50,429 nucleotides of DNA from DASVWH01 sp036389715. GTDB taxonomy: Bacteria > Acidobacteriota > Blastocatellia > Pyrinomonadales > Pyrinomonadaceae. Positions 1 to 7,660 of this stretch are shown here, in pieces. The position numbers were made by a program, and so were the translations under genes. The DNA is taken from contig DASVWH010000112.1 in assembly GCA_036389715.1 (NCBI GenBank), forward strand, positions 1-50,429, read 5' to 3'. The notes under the pieces were generated by a model. That model saw only the letters and a program-made list of their open reading frames with translations, was not told the origin of the DNA and made no database searches. Each line of letters starts with the position of its first letter. Positions within the stretch are counted from its first letter, which is position 1.

Positions 1-419
1 CGAAAAAAGTTAAGCACCGGAAGCAGATGAAGGGGCGCATGGGGGGTGTTGCGAACCGTGGCGGCGCCATCAGCTTCGGTGAGTACGGGTTGAAATGCCT
101 GGAGCCGGCCTGGATCACGGACCGCCAGATTGAGGCCGCGCGTATCGCGATGACGCGCCACATCAAGCGCGGCGGCAAAATCTGGATCAGGATGTTTCCT
201 GATAAGCCTGTCACGAAGAAGCCAGCCGAAACGCGTATGGGTAAGGGCAAGGGCGCTCCCGAATATTGGGTGGCGGTCGTCAAGCCGGGCCGCATCCTCT
301 ATGAGATAGAGGGCGTGTCGGAGGACGTGGCGCGCGAGGCGATGCGCCTGGCCGCGCAGAAGCTGCCCATCAAAACCAAGTTCGTCACGCGCGCGGAACA
401 GGAAGGAGGCGCGATTTAA
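1..419 (+). CDS. rplP: 50S ribosomal protein L16, 5'-truncated
   Basis: Large-subunit protein that contacts 23S rRNA near the A site and peptidyl-transferase centre. The reading frame is open to the left edge: before the first internal ATG at 27 it reads KKVKHRKQ, which is the conserved L16 N-terminus. The true start therefore lies outside the window, and only the first few residues are missing. Family-typical segments follow: GGVANRG, GKIWIRMFPDKPVTKKPAETRMGKGKG and the C-terminal KLPIKTKFV. It is followed by rpmC after 2 nt, as in most spc/S10 operons, so the two are probably translationally coupled. Confidence 0.97.
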   Translation, partial: KKVKHRKQMKGRMGGVANRGGAISFGEYGLKCLEPAWITDRQIEAARIAMTRHIKRGGKIWIRMFPDKPVTKKPAETRMGKGKGAPEYWVAVVKPGRILYEIEGVSEDVAREAMRLAAQKLPIKTKFVTRAEQEGGAI

Positions 420-421
420 GT

Positions 422-646
422 ATGGCCAAGAGACGTGAAGAGATAGAGCGCCTGCGTGATACGTCCGACGAGGACCTCAACGGCGAGGTGGCGCGTTTGA
501 AGGAATCCCTCTTCAGGTTGAACTTTAAGCTGGCGCTCGGCGAAGTTGACGCAGTCAAGCGAATCCGCGAAGAGAAGAAATCGCTGGCGCGGATTCAAAC
601 CATCATGCGCGAGCGCCAGACGCAGACGGCTGGTATAGGCGAATAG
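422..646 (+). CDS. rpmC: 50S ribosomal protein L29
   Basis: Small helical protein near the peptide exit tunnel that also helps dock signal recognition particle and trigger factor. At 74 residues it has normal length, with the two-helix hairpin and the family core LFRLNFKLALGE. The ATG lies 2 nt after the rplP stop, and the SD-like ggagg sits inside the end of rplP. The last sense codon and stop (GAA TAG) form the first unit of the 7-nt repeat array that fills the spacer to rpsQ. The C-terminus therefore appears to be set by the repeat. Confidence 0.95.
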   Translation: MAKRREEIERLRDTSDEDLNGEVARLKESLFRLNFKLALGEVDAVKRIREEKKSLARIQTIMRERQTQTAGIGE

Positions 647-709
647 TTAATAGTAAATGGTCAATGGTAAATAGAAGGGCCGATTTCCCGGCCATTGACC
701 ATTGACCAG
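641..709 (+). repeat. Heptamer inverted repeat, family A (caatggt/accattg), rpmC-rpsQ
   Basis: Left arm units read gaatagt, taatagt, aaatggt, caatggt, and right arm units read ccattga, ccattga. Positions 656-667 (aatggtcaatgg) are a perfect 12-bp complement of 692-703. There is no T-run after the stem, so it is not a terminator. The right arm ends two bases before the rpsQ Shine-Dalgarno (gaggaag). Confidence 0.85.
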
Positions 710-719
710 AGGAAGAGAG

Positions 720-1118
<399 letters not shown>

Positions 1119-1226
1119 TTTTCAGTTTTCGGTTTTCAGTTTTCAGTTTCAAGCAGGAGCTTGTCTTTGAAGTTCGATTAGAGTTGCCTTCTTAACTGAA
1201 AACTGAAAACTCTTAACTGAAAACTG
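1119..1226 (+). repeat. Heptamer inverted repeat, family B (ttttcag/ctgaaaa), rpsQ-rplN
   Basis: The left arm (1119-1149) repeats tttcagt/tttcggt with a 7-nt period directly after the rpsQ stop. The right arm (1193-1226) repeats aactgaa/aactctt/aactgaa. The two arms are complementary around a unique loop of about 44 nt. The array ends just before the rplN SD (cggagtgag). Confidence 0.85.
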
Positions 1227-1244
1227 CGAACGGAGTGAGCAGCA

Positions 1245-1613
1245 ATGATTCAGATGCAGACCTCTCTGGAGGTGGCAGACAATTCGGGCGCGCGGCGTGT
1301 CGAGATGATTATGCCGATTGGCGGGTCTACGGGGAAGATCGCTTCGCTCGGCGACCGCATCAAGGTGACGGTCAAGGAAGCATCGCCCGACGGAACCATT
1401 AAGAAGGGCACGGTGCAGAACGCCGTCATCGTCCGCACCCGCAAGGAGGTTCGCCGCAAGGACGGAACCTACATCCGCTTCGACCAGAATGCGGCCGTGC
1501 TGATTAAGGATGACGGGACGCCCATCGGGACGCGCGTCTTCGGCCCGGTGGCGCGCGAGCTGCGCGATAAGAACTATATGAAGATAGTTTCGCTCGCGCC
1601 GGAGGTGATATAA
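1245..1613 (+). CDS. rplN: 50S ribosomal protein L14
   Basis: Binds 23S rRNA and forms inter-subunit bridges; it is also the docking site of the ribosomal silencing factor RsfS, encoded here at 18545. At 122 residues it has exactly the usual length. It begins MIQMQTSLEVADNSGARRV, the near-universal L14 N-terminus, and ends KNYMKIVSLAPEVI. The start is supported by a ggag SD about 9 nt upstream. It lies 2 nt before rplX, so the pair is probably co-translated. Confidence 0.98.
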   Translation: MIQMQTSLEVADNSGARRVEMIMPIGGSTGKIASLGDRIKVTVKEASPDGTIKKGTVQNAVIVRTRKEVRRKDGTYIRFDQNAAVLIKDDGTPIGTRVFGPVARELRDKNYMKIVSLAPEVI

Positions 1614-1615
1614 AA

Positions 1616-1957
1616 GTGGGACAGGGAACGAAACGCGCCAAGATCAAGAAGAACGATCAGGTGGTCGTCATCAGTGGACGCGATAAGGGCAAGCGCGGCC
1701 GCGTGCTCGAAGTCGTGCCCGCCAGGGGCAAGGTCAAGGTCGAAGGCGCGGGCATGATTAAGAAGCACCAGCGCGCCAATCCGGGCAACAATCGCGGCGG
1801 CGGCATCATTGACAAGGAAGCCTACATAGATATTTCCAATGTGCAGTTGATTGACCCGGACACGGGCAAGCCGACGCGCGTGAAATATGAAGTGCAGGGC
1901 GACGGCACGAAGGCGCGCGTGGCTGCGCGCAGCGGCCAGTCTGTCGAGAAGCCTTAA
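1616..1957 (+). CDS. rplX: 50S ribosomal protein L24 (GTG start)
   Basis: Assembly-initiating large-subunit protein. The KOW motif is visible near the N-terminus (KNDQVVVISGRDKGKRGRVLEV), followed by VKVEGAGMIKKHQR. At 113 residues it is slightly longer than the usual 100-105, with a basic tail. Translation starts at GTG 1616, 2 nt after the rplN stop; no in-frame ATG is available near the conserved N-terminus. The preceding ggaggtgatata inside the rplN end acts as the SD. Confidence 0.96.
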   Translation: MGQGTKRAKIKKNDQVVVISGRDKGKRGRVLEVVPARGKVKVEGAGMIKKHQRANPGNNRGGGIIDKEAYIDISNVQLIDPDTGKPTRVKYEVQGDGTKARVAARSGQSVEKP

Positions 1958-2075
1958 GGCTCTAAAAGTGAGAATGGGAATATCCCTGGAAACGTCCGGT
2001 CGAGAGAGTCTGAAGCCCTTTTGAGCTTCCGACGAGTAAAGACGGCGAGACCCAGGGGCGAGAGGTGAGAGAGAA

Positions 2076-2618
2076 ATGGCAGCAAGATTGAAAGAGCGTT
2101 ATACGAGCGAGATTGCGCCCGCGATCTCCAAGGAGTTCGGGATCGAGAACCCGATGGCCATCCCGCGCCTGGAGAAGATCGTCATCAACATGGGCATGGG
2201 CGAGGCCATCGCCAACGCCAAGATTCTGGACACGGCCGCCGACGAGATACGCGCCGTCACCGGGCAGAAGCCCGTCATCACGAAGGCGAAGAAATCCATC
2301 GCCTCGTTCAAGCTGCGCCAGGGGATGCCCATCGGCGTGATGGTCACGCTGCGCGGCGACCGGATGTACGAGTTTCTGGACCGCCTGGTCTCGGTTGCGC
2401 TGCCGCGCGTCAGAGACTTTCGCGGCGTCTCGCCAAAGGCTTTCGACGGGCGCGGCAATTATACGCTCGGCATCCGCGAGCAGTTGATCTTCCCCGAAAT
2501 AGATTTTAATAAGGTGGACAAAACGCGCGGGATGAACATCTCGATTGTCACGACCGCGCGTGACGACGAGCAGGCGCGTGCGCTCCTTAAGGCTCTGGGG
2601 ATGCCGTTCAGACAATAG
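2076..2618 (+). CDS. rplE: 50S ribosomal protein L5
   Basis: Binds 5S rRNA and helps seat the central protuberance. The 180 residues match the family length. Diagnostic segments are IPRLEKIVINMGMGEA, ITGQKP-like VTGQKPVITKAKKSIASFKLR, and the C-terminal FNKVDKTRGMNISIVTTA. The 118-nt spacer upstream (1958-2075) contains none of the heptamer arrays seen elsewhere. It ends in gagaggtgagagaga, which provides the SD. Confidence 0.98.
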   Translation: MAARLKERYTSEIAPAISKEFGIENPMAIPRLEKIVINMGMGEAIANAKILDTAADEIRAVTGQKPVITKAKKSIASFKLRQGMPIGVMVTLRGDRMYEFLDRLVSVALPRVRDFRGVSPKAFDGRGNYTLGIREQLIFPEIDFNKVDKTRGMNISIVTTARDDEQARALLKALGMPFRQ

Positions 2619-2664
2619 GCGAGCCAAGAGTAAGCGGTACAGGGTGAAGAGCAGGAATGCAGTC

Positions 2665-2689
2665 ACCATTTACCATCTACCATTTACCA
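2665..2689 (+). repeat. Heptamer repeat, family A, right arm only (rplE-rpsN)
   Basis: About 3.5 units of accattt/accatct read in the right-arm orientation just upstream of rpsN. No complementary left arm is recognisable in the rest of the 82-nt spacer, so this looks like a degenerate or half element. Confidence 0.65.
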
Positions 2690-2700
2690 CTTAAGAATAT

Positions 2701-2886
2701 ATGGCAAAGAAATCACTGATTGCGAAAGCTAACCGGAAACCGAAGTTCGGGGTGCGCGGCTATACCCGCTGCAAGCGTTGCGGGCGGCCGCGCGGATACC
2801 TGCGCAAGTTCAACCTGTGCCGCATCTGTTTCCGCGAGCTGGCGCTGCAAGGACAAATTCCCGGCGTCGTCAAATCTAGTTGGTAA
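2701..2886 (+). CDS. rpsN: 30S ribosomal protein S14, zinc-binding type
   Basis: Small-subunit head protein. At 61 residues it is the short type Z form. Two CxxC pairs (CKRC and CRIC, about 14 residues apart) form the zinc ribbon, so this is the C+ paralogue rather than the long zinc-free form. The family motif GRPRGYLRKF is intact. L36 and S4 in this window also keep their zinc cysteines, so the translation apparatus looks consistently zinc-dependent. The start ATG directly follows aagaatat with no strong SD. Confidence 0.97.
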   Translation: MAKKSLIAKANRKPKFGVRGYTRCKRCGRPRGYLRKFNLCRICFRELALQGQIPGVVKSSW

Positions 2887-2892
2887 GAAAAT

Positions 2893-2981
2893 AGGGACCG
2901 GGTATCAGTGGCTTAGGGGCCGGTAACAGCAGAAGCAGTTGCTCTTACAGACCCCTGACCCGCAGCCCCCGACCCCTACGA
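2893..2981 (+). repeat. Degenerate heptamer repeat, family E (tcagggg/cccctga), rpsN-rpsH
   Basis: Left-arm-like units agggacc, gggtatc, agtggct and right-arm units acccctg, acccgca, gccccc, gacccct. The 7-nt period is visible but imperfect. The right side ends just before the rpsH SD (cggagtgag). Confidence 0.5.
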
Positions 2982-2993
2982 ACGGAGTGAGTA

Positions 2994-3386
2994 ATGACTG
3001 ATCCAATCGCCGATATGCTGACGCGCATCCGCAACGCAATAGCTGCGAAACACTCGCGCGTAGATATTCCGGCCTCGAAACTGAAACTTGAGATAGCCCG
3101 CATCCTCAAGGAAGAGGGCTACATCAACAACTTCGTCACCAAGGGCGAAGGGACCAAGCGCAACATCCGCATCTTCCTGCGCTACGACGCGCGCGGAACC
3201 TCCTCGATCACGCATCTGGAGAGAGTCTCGCGCCCCGGCAGGCGCGTCTACATGGGCGCGATGGAGATTCCGAAGGTGCTCGGCGGCTACGGCGTCAACA
3301 TCGTCTCGACCTCGCGCGGGCTGATGAGCGGCAAGGCTGCGCGGCGCGAAAATATCGGCGGCGAAGTGCTGGCACAAATCTATTAG
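2994..3386 (+). CDS. rpsH: 30S ribosomal protein S8
   Basis: Binds the central domain of 16S rRNA. In E. coli it also represses the spc operon by binding the L5 leader region; no such site is obvious here. Normal length (130 residues), beginning MTDPIADMLTRIRNA and ending with SGKAARRENIGGEVLAQIY, both family signatures. The aacggagtgagta before the ATG supplies a clear SD. The same cggagtgag string precedes rplN. Confidence 0.98.
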   Translation: MTDPIADMLTRIRNAIAAKHSRVDIPASKLKLEIARILKEEGYINNFVTKGEGTKRNIRIFLRYDARGTSSITHLERVSRPGRRVYMGAMEIPKVLGGYGVNIVSTSRGLMSGKAARRENIGGEVLAQIY

Positions 3387-3388
3387 CA

Positions 3389-3452
3389 AGCAGTGAGCCG
3401 TGAGCGGTCGGCAGCGCCTTCTGCTTTTACTGCTCGCGGCCGACAGCTGACA
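3389..3452 (+). repeat. Heptamer inverted repeat, family C (gcagtga), rpsH-rplF
   Basis: Left units agcagtg, agccgtg, agcggtc (3389-3414) face a partly complementary right arm (about 3428-3452: actgctcgcggccgacag). It begins 2 nt after the rpsH stop and has a 7-nt period. Confidence 0.7.
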
Positions 3453-3461
3453 GAGGTTTAT

Positions 3462-4022
3462 ATGTCTCGTATTGGAAAGAAAGTTATCACCGTTCCGAGT
3501 GGCGTGACGGTCACGATCCGCGACCGTGAGCTGGAAGTCAAAGGGCCGAAGGGGACGCTCAAGACGCCCGTTCCCGAAGGCATCACCTTCCGGCAGGAAG
3601 GCGACCAATTGCAGGCCGAGCGGGCTTCGGACGACCTGGCCGCCAAGCACGGGCTGGCGCGCGCCCTGGCCAACAACGCCATCGTCGGCGTGACCGAAGG
3701 CTTCTCGAAGCAGATGGACGTGGTCGGCGTCGGCTACAAGGCGGACGTGCAGGCCAAGCGGATCGTCTTCGCGCTCGGGTATTCGCACCCAATCGATTTC
3801 CCGCTGCCCGAAGGCGTCGAAGCCAGGGCCGAGCGCGTGCCTGCGAAGACGAGCATCCAGCAGTACCAGACGACGCTCACGCTTTCGAGCATTGACAAGC
3901 AGAAACTGGGCCAGGTGGCCGCCGAGATGCACAAGCTGCGCAAGCCCGACGCCTACAAGGGCAAGGGCGTGCGCTACGCCGACGTGCAGTTGAAGCTCAA
4001 GCCGGGCAAGACCGGGAAGTAG
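3462..4022 (+). CDS. rplF: 50S ribosomal protein L6
   Basis: Two-domain protein near the sarcin-ricin loop and factor-binding site. I take ATG 3462, which gives the family N-terminus MSRIGKKVITVPSGVTV and 186 residues. The longer frame from 3393 would be translated through the repeat array. The C-terminal motif DAYKGKGVRYADVQLKLKPGKTGK is intact, corresponding to the conserved PYKGKGI segment. Confidence 0.97.
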   Translation: MSRIGKKVITVPSGVTVTIRDRELEVKGPKGTLKTPVPEGITFRQEGDQLQAERASDDLAAKHGLARALANNAIVGVTEGFSKQMDVVGVGYKADVQAKRIVFALGYSHPIDFPLPEGVEARAERVPAKTSIQQYQTTLTLSSIDKQKLGQVAAEMHKLRKPDAYKGKGVRYADVQLKLKPGKTGK

Positions 4023-4024
4023 GT

Positions 4025-4100
4025 CAGTGGTTGATGGTAAATGGTCAATAGAAGAACGAAGCCGTTTTCTCCCCATTTACTCTTGACCATGACCATTGAC
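4025..4100 (+). repeat. Heptamer inverted repeat, family A, rplF-rplR
   Basis: Left units gtcagtg, gttgatg, gtaaatg, gtcaata start 2 nt after the rplF stop; right units cttgacc, atgacca, ttgac end at 4100. The right arm runs straight into gaggaagagag, the rplR SD. The junction matches the rpsQ initiation region. Confidence 0.8.
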
Positions 4101-4111
4101 GAGGAAGAGAG

Positions 4112-4531
4112 ATGGCAAACAAAGATCGAGCAGCGGTGCGCAACGCCGTTCACAAGCGAATCCGGCGCAAGGTGCGCGGGACGACCGAGCGCCCGCGACT
4201 GGCTGTCTACCGCAGCCTGAACCACATCTACGCGCAGGTGATTGACGACGAGCGGGGACAGACCTTGGCCTCCGCTTCGACGACGGAAAAGGAGCTGCGC
4301 GGCGGGACGGGCGGAAACGTCGAGGCCGCCGTGCGCGTCGGACGCACCATCGCCGAGCGCGCAACGGCCGCAGGCATCAGCAGCGTCGTCTTTGATCGCG
4401 GCGGCTATCGCTATCACGGGCGCGTCAAGGCGCTGACGGATGCGGCGCGCGAAGCCGGATTAAATAAGGAAGAGGCAGCAGCCGCCGACGATGCCGGAGA
4501 CGGCGCGGGCGGCGAGGAAACTCAAGGATAG
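4112..4531 (+). CDS. rplR: 50S ribosomal protein L18
   Basis: 5S rRNA-binding protein of the central protuberance. The core has RRKVRGTTERPRLAVYRSLNHIYAQVIDD and the C-terminal VVFDRGGYRYHGRVKALTDAAREAGL, both canonical. The protein is 139 residues against about 118-122 in most bacteria. The excess is an acidic Ala/Glu/Asp/Gly tail after the conserved GL end. It is separated from rpsE by only 2 nt. Confidence 0.97.
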   Translation: MANKDRAAVRNAVHKRIRRKVRGTTERPRLAVYRSLNHIYAQVIDDERGQTLASASTTEKELRGGTGGNVEAAVRVGRTIAERATAAGISSVVFDRGGYRYHGRVKALTDAAREAGLNKEEAAAADDAGDGAGGEETQG

Positions 4532-4533
4532 CT

Positions 4534-5040
4534 ATGAGACAACCCAGGCAACGTATCTCGGCGCAGGGACTGGACCTGAAAGATCAGGTCATCTCGATTA
4601 ACCGCGTGACCAAGGTGGTCAAGGGCGGTAAGAACATGAGCTTCGCGGCGCTGGTCGTCGTCGGCGACGAGTCCGGCCACGTCGGCTTCGGCTCCGGCAA
4701 GGCGCGCGAAGTGCCCCTCGCCATCAAGAAGGGCATCGAAGCCGCTAAGAAGAATCTGATTCGCGTGCCGCTCATCAACAACACGCTGCCGCATCCGCTG
4801 ATCGGCAAGTACGGCGCGGGCCGCGTCCTGATGAAGCCCGCTTCGCAAGGCACGGGCGTCATCGCCGGCGGGGCCGTGCGCGCCGTCATGCAGGCGGTCG
4901 GCGTCCATGACGTGCGGACGAAGATTCTCGGCTCGGCCAACCCGCACAACGTCGTGCGCGCGACCTTCGACGGCCTCCTGAAGATGAAAGACCCGATGGA
5001 ACTGGCCCGGTTGCGCGGTAAGCAGGTCGAAGAGTTATAA
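4534..5040 (+). CDS. rpsE: 30S ribosomal protein S5
   Basis: Decoding-fidelity protein with a double-stranded-RNA-binding-like N-domain (DQVISINRVTKVVKGGKNMSFAALVVVGD) and a C-domain including VRAVMQAVGVHDVRTKILGSANPHNVVRATFDGL. 168 residues, normal. The ATG follows the rplR stop by 2 nt, with caaggatag upstream as SD. Confidence 0.98.
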   Translation: MRQPRQRISAQGLDLKDQVISINRVTKVVKGGKNMSFAALVVVGDESGHVGFGSGKAREVPLAIKKGIEAAKKNLIRVPLINNTLPHPLIGKYGAGRVLMKPASQGTGVIAGGAVRAVMQAVGVHDVRTKILGSANPHNVVRATFDGLLKMKDPMELARLRGKQVEEL

Positions 5041-5045
5041 GAGCC

Positions 5046-5172
5046 GGTCAAGAGTAAATGGTCAATCGGTAAATCGGAAAGAGAAAGACGGAGGCACGGC
5101 TTTTAGAGCATCGGCTTTTATCTGTTCACGATTTACGATTCACTATTTACCATTAACGATTGACCATTGACG
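5046..5172 (+). repeat. Heptamer inverted repeat, family A, long form (rpsE-rpmD)
   Basis: The left arm (5046-5078) and right arm (5123-5171) are built of degenerate gtaaatg/gtcaatc and acgattt/acgattc/accatta units. A 47-nt central segment (5079-5125) separates them. This central segment recurs at 5431-5477 on the other side of rpmD with about 40 of 47 identical positions. Confidence 0.8.
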
Positions 5173-5182
5173 AGGTTAAGAA

Positions 5183-5392
5183 ATGGCAGACCAGAAGAAG
5201 GAACAGGCGGCGAGCGGTCCGACGATTCGCATCCAGTATTACCGCAGCTATATCGCCGCGCCGAAGACGCACAAGCAGATCGTCAACAGCGTCGGCCTGA
5301 CGAAGTTGAATCAGATCGTCGAGCGGCCGGACACGCCCTCCATGCGCGGCTTCGTCGCCAAGGTTCCGCACCTTTTGAGAATCATCGAGTAG
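5183..5392 (+). CDS. rpmD: 50S ribosomal protein L30
   Basis: Small large-subunit protein. The core is IRIQYYRSYIAAPKTHKQIVNSVGLTKLNQIVERPDTPSMRGFVAKVPHLLRI, a good L30 match. About ten extra N-terminal residues (MADQKKEQAA) bring it to 69, against the usual 58-60. The start is fixed by gaggttaag before ATG 5183. It is flanked on both sides by near-identical repeat cassettes. The 25 nt before and including its start codon (5163-5187) are identical to those of rplO (5518-5542). Confidence 0.95.
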   Translation: MADQKKEQAASGPTIRIQYYRSYIAAPKTHKQIVNSVGLTKLNQIVERPDTPSMRGFVAKVPHLLRIIE

Positions 5393-5526
5393 TTAGTGAA
5401 TAGTAAATCGTGAATGGTCAATCGTAAATAGAAAGAGAAAGATAGAGGCTGTGCTTTTAGAGCACCGGCTTTTATCTATTTCACGATTTACGATTCACTA
5501 TTTACCATTTACCATCGACCATTGAC
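5393..5526 (+). repeat. Heptamer inverted repeat, family A, long form (rpmD-rplO)
   Basis: The left arm (5393-5430) carries units such as gttagtg, aatagta, aatcgtg, aatggtc, aatcgta. The right arm (5478-5526) carries ttcacga, tttacga, ttcacta, tttacca, tttacca. Positions 5396-5414 pair with a right-arm segment with one mismatch over 19 nt. It is a duplicate of the cassette at 5046-5172. Confidence 0.85.
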
Positions 5527-5537
5527 GAGGTTAAGAA

Positions 5538-6032
5538 ATGGCTATCGGTCTTAATAATCTGCGCGCGCCGGAAGGCTCGACGCACAAAAAGAAGCGCATC
5601 GGTCGCGGCCCCGGCTCGGGTCTGGGCAAGACTGCGGGCAAGGGCAACAAGGGGCAGAAATCCCGCTCCGGCTACTCGCAGAAAATCGGTTTCGAGGGCG
5701 GACAGATGCCCCTGCATCGTCGCCTGCCCAAGCGCGGCTTCACCAATATCTTCAAGAAAGAGTGGATCGAGATCAGCCTCTCGTCGCTCGAACAGCACTT
5801 CGAGGCCAACGACGAGGTGACGCCCGAGCTGCTGCACGAGCGCGGCTTGATTAAGAAGGCCAGGCGCGATGTCGTCGTGCTCGGCACGGGCGAACTCTCG
5901 AAGGCGCTGCGCATCTCGGCCCACCGCGTCACGAAGAACGCGCGCGAGAAGATAGAGAGGGCCGGAGGCGCTGTCACCCTGATTACGCGCCAGCCGCCGT
6001 CCGAGCCGGAGGCGAGCACCCCCGAACAGTAA
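5538..6032 (+). CDS. rplO: 50S ribosomal protein L15
   Basis: Late-assembly large-subunit protein. The N-terminus GLNNLRAPEGSTHKKKRIGRGPGSGLGKTAGKGNKGQKSRSG and the later FEGGQMPLHRRLPKRGF are diagnostic. 164 residues, slightly longer than the usual 145-150 because of a proline/glutamate tail. Its initiation region (gaggttaagaaATGGC) copies that of rpmD. Confidence 0.97.
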   Translation: MAIGLNNLRAPEGSTHKKKRIGRGPGSGLGKTAGKGNKGQKSRSGYSQKIGFEGGQMPLHRRLPKRGFTNIFKKEWIEISLSSLEQHFEANDEVTPELLHERGLIKKARRDVVVLGTGELSKALRISAHRVTKNAREKIERAGGAVTLITRQPPSEPEASTPEQ

Positions 6033-6070
6033 AGCCCGGGGCAGTTGAAAGCGAGCGCCACCCGCAAGAG

Positions 6071-6135
6071 ACCACCGAAAACGCAGCCATTGCGAGAGTC
6101 GCCTGATCTCGCAATGGGAGCGCTTCGGTGGTTTT
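6071..6135 (+). other. Large hairpin in the rplO-secY spacer
   Basis: accaccgaa (6071-6079) pairs with ttcggtggt (6124-6132), and ccattgcgaga (6087-6097) pairs perfectly with tctcgcaatgg (6107-6117) around a 9-nt loop. cgc (6082-6084) can pair with gcg (6120-6122) in between, giving an almost continuous stem of about 23 bp. TTTT follows at 6132-6135. It could attenuate or process the transcript before secY. The 197-nt spacer has no heptamer array. Confidence 0.7.
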
Positions 6136-6229
6136 GCAGCATCCCGGCGCTTGCATCCGCGGCAGAGCGAAAGCGATAATCTCAAAGCCGCACCGGGACA
6201 AAGGAATTCACAAGCCAGAGGCAAACCGT

Positions 6230-7648
6230 ATGGAAAAGTTTCTCGCAGCCGTCCGCAACATGTTCCAGGTTCACGACCTGCGCAAGCGCATCTTCTTTAC
6301 GCTGGGCCTCTTGGCCATCTATCGCATCGGCGCGCACATCACCGCGCCCGGCATTAACAAGGCCAGGCTCGAACAGGTCTGGCACGATGTCGGCAACACT
6401 TTGCTCGGCGTCCTGGACCTCTTCTCGGGCGGCAACTTCCGCACCATCTCCGTCTTCGCCCTCGGCGTCACGCCCTACATCACGGCCTCGATCATCCTCC
6501 AGTTGATGACGGTCGTCTCTCCGCAGCTCAAGAAGTTGCAGGAGGAGGGCGAGATGGGGCGGCAGAAGATTAACCAGTGGACGCGCTACCTGACGGTCGG
6601 GCTGGCCGCCATTCAGACCTCTTTCGTCGCGCACTGGCTACAGGTCAACGGCGTCGGCGCTCCAGGCTGGAGATTCCTGTTGATGACGGCGCTGACCCTG
6701 ACGACCGGGACCATCTTCGTGATGTGGCTCGGCGAGCAGATTACGGAGCGCGGCGTCGGCAACGGTATCTCGCTGCTCATCTTTGCCGGAATCGTCATCG
6801 GGCTGCCGCGCGGCGTCGAGCAGGTCTTCGAGCGCCTGCGCGGCGGCGACGTGATGGAGACCATCGGCGTCATCGCGCTGGTAATCGTGCTCGTCGCGTT
6901 GATTGCCTTTATCGTCTATGTCGAATCGGGCCGCCGCAAGATTGCCGTCAGCTATGCCAAGCGCCACGTCGGGCGACAGATGGTCGGCGGACAGCAGACG
7001 ACGATGCCGCTCAAGGTCAATATGGCGGGCGTCATTCCGGTCATCTTCGCCTCGTCCGTGCTCTCGATGCCGCAAAGCCTGTTCTCGGCTTTTCCGCCCG
7101 ACCCGAATAAGCCCACTTCGTTATGGAGCAACGTCTTCGGCTTTTTCCAGCAGTTTCACGGGGGCGACCCGTACTACGAGCTGATCTTTATCACGCTGAT
7201 TATCTTCTTCACCTTCTTTTACGTCTCCATCGTTTTTAACGTGGACGAGGTGGCCGATAACCTGCGCAAGCATGGCGGCTTCATGCCGGGCATTCGACCG
7301 GGCAGGGCGACGGCCGAGTACCTGCGGACCATCCTGACGAGACTGACGGTCGTCGGCGCTCTCTACCTGGCCTTCATCGCCTTCGTCCCGCAATTCATGC
7401 TCAGCGGCTTCAAGGTCGCGCGCCTGCCCTTCATCGGGACATGGCTCGACGCCTTTGTCAGCAACACGCCGGGGCTCGGCTGGATTCCGACGGGCATGGG
7501 CTACCAGTTCTATTTTGGCGGGACGAGCCTGCTGATTCTCGTCGGCGTCGCGATGGACACCGTCGCGCAGATCGAGGCGCAGCTCGTGATGCGCAACTAC
7601 GAAGGGTTCCTCGGCGGCGGCGGACGCCTGCGCGGGCGCAGGGCCTGA
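6230..7648 (+). CDS. secY: Protein translocase subunit SecY
   Basis: Channel-forming subunit of the SecYEG translocon in the inner membrane. From ATG 6230 (SD agaggc) it has 472 residues and about ten hydrophobic segments. The frame is open back to 6128, but those extra 34 residues overlap the hairpin and lack SecY similarity. Family markers: FALGVTPYITASIILQLMTVVSPQLK (TM2 region), TERGVGNGISLLIFAGI, GRATAEYL, and the C-terminal segment VAMDTVAQIEAQLVMRNYEGFL. It is followed closely by adk, as in many spc operons. Confidence 0.97.
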   Translation: MEKFLAAVRNMFQVHDLRKRIFFTLGLLAIYRIGAHITAPGINKARLEQVWHDVGNTLLGVLDLFSGGNFRTISVFALGVTPYITASIILQLMTVVSPQLKKLQEEGEMGRQKINQWTRYLTVGLAAIQTSFVAHWLQVNGVGAPGWRFLLMTALTLTTGTIFVMWLGEQITERGVGNGISLLIFAGIVIGLPRGVEQVFERLRGGDVMETIGVIALVIVLVALIAFIVYVESGRRKIAVSYAKRHVGRQMVGGQQTTMPLKVNMAGVIPVIFASSVLSMPQSLFSAFPPDPNKPTSLWSNVFGFFQQFHGGDPYYELIFITLIIFFTFFYVSIVFNVDEVADNLRKHGGFMPGIRPGRATAEYLRTILTRLTVVGALYLAFIAFVPQFMLSGFKVARLPFIGTWLDAFVSNTPGLGWIPTGMGYQFYFGGTSLLILVGVAMDTVAQIEAQLVMRNYEGFLGGGGRLRGRRA

Positions 7649-7660
7649 TTAGATGAATCA

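Noticed and set aside
641..709. Heptamer stems as intrinsic terminators
   Set aside because: They lie inside essential operons and lack a U-tract after the stem.
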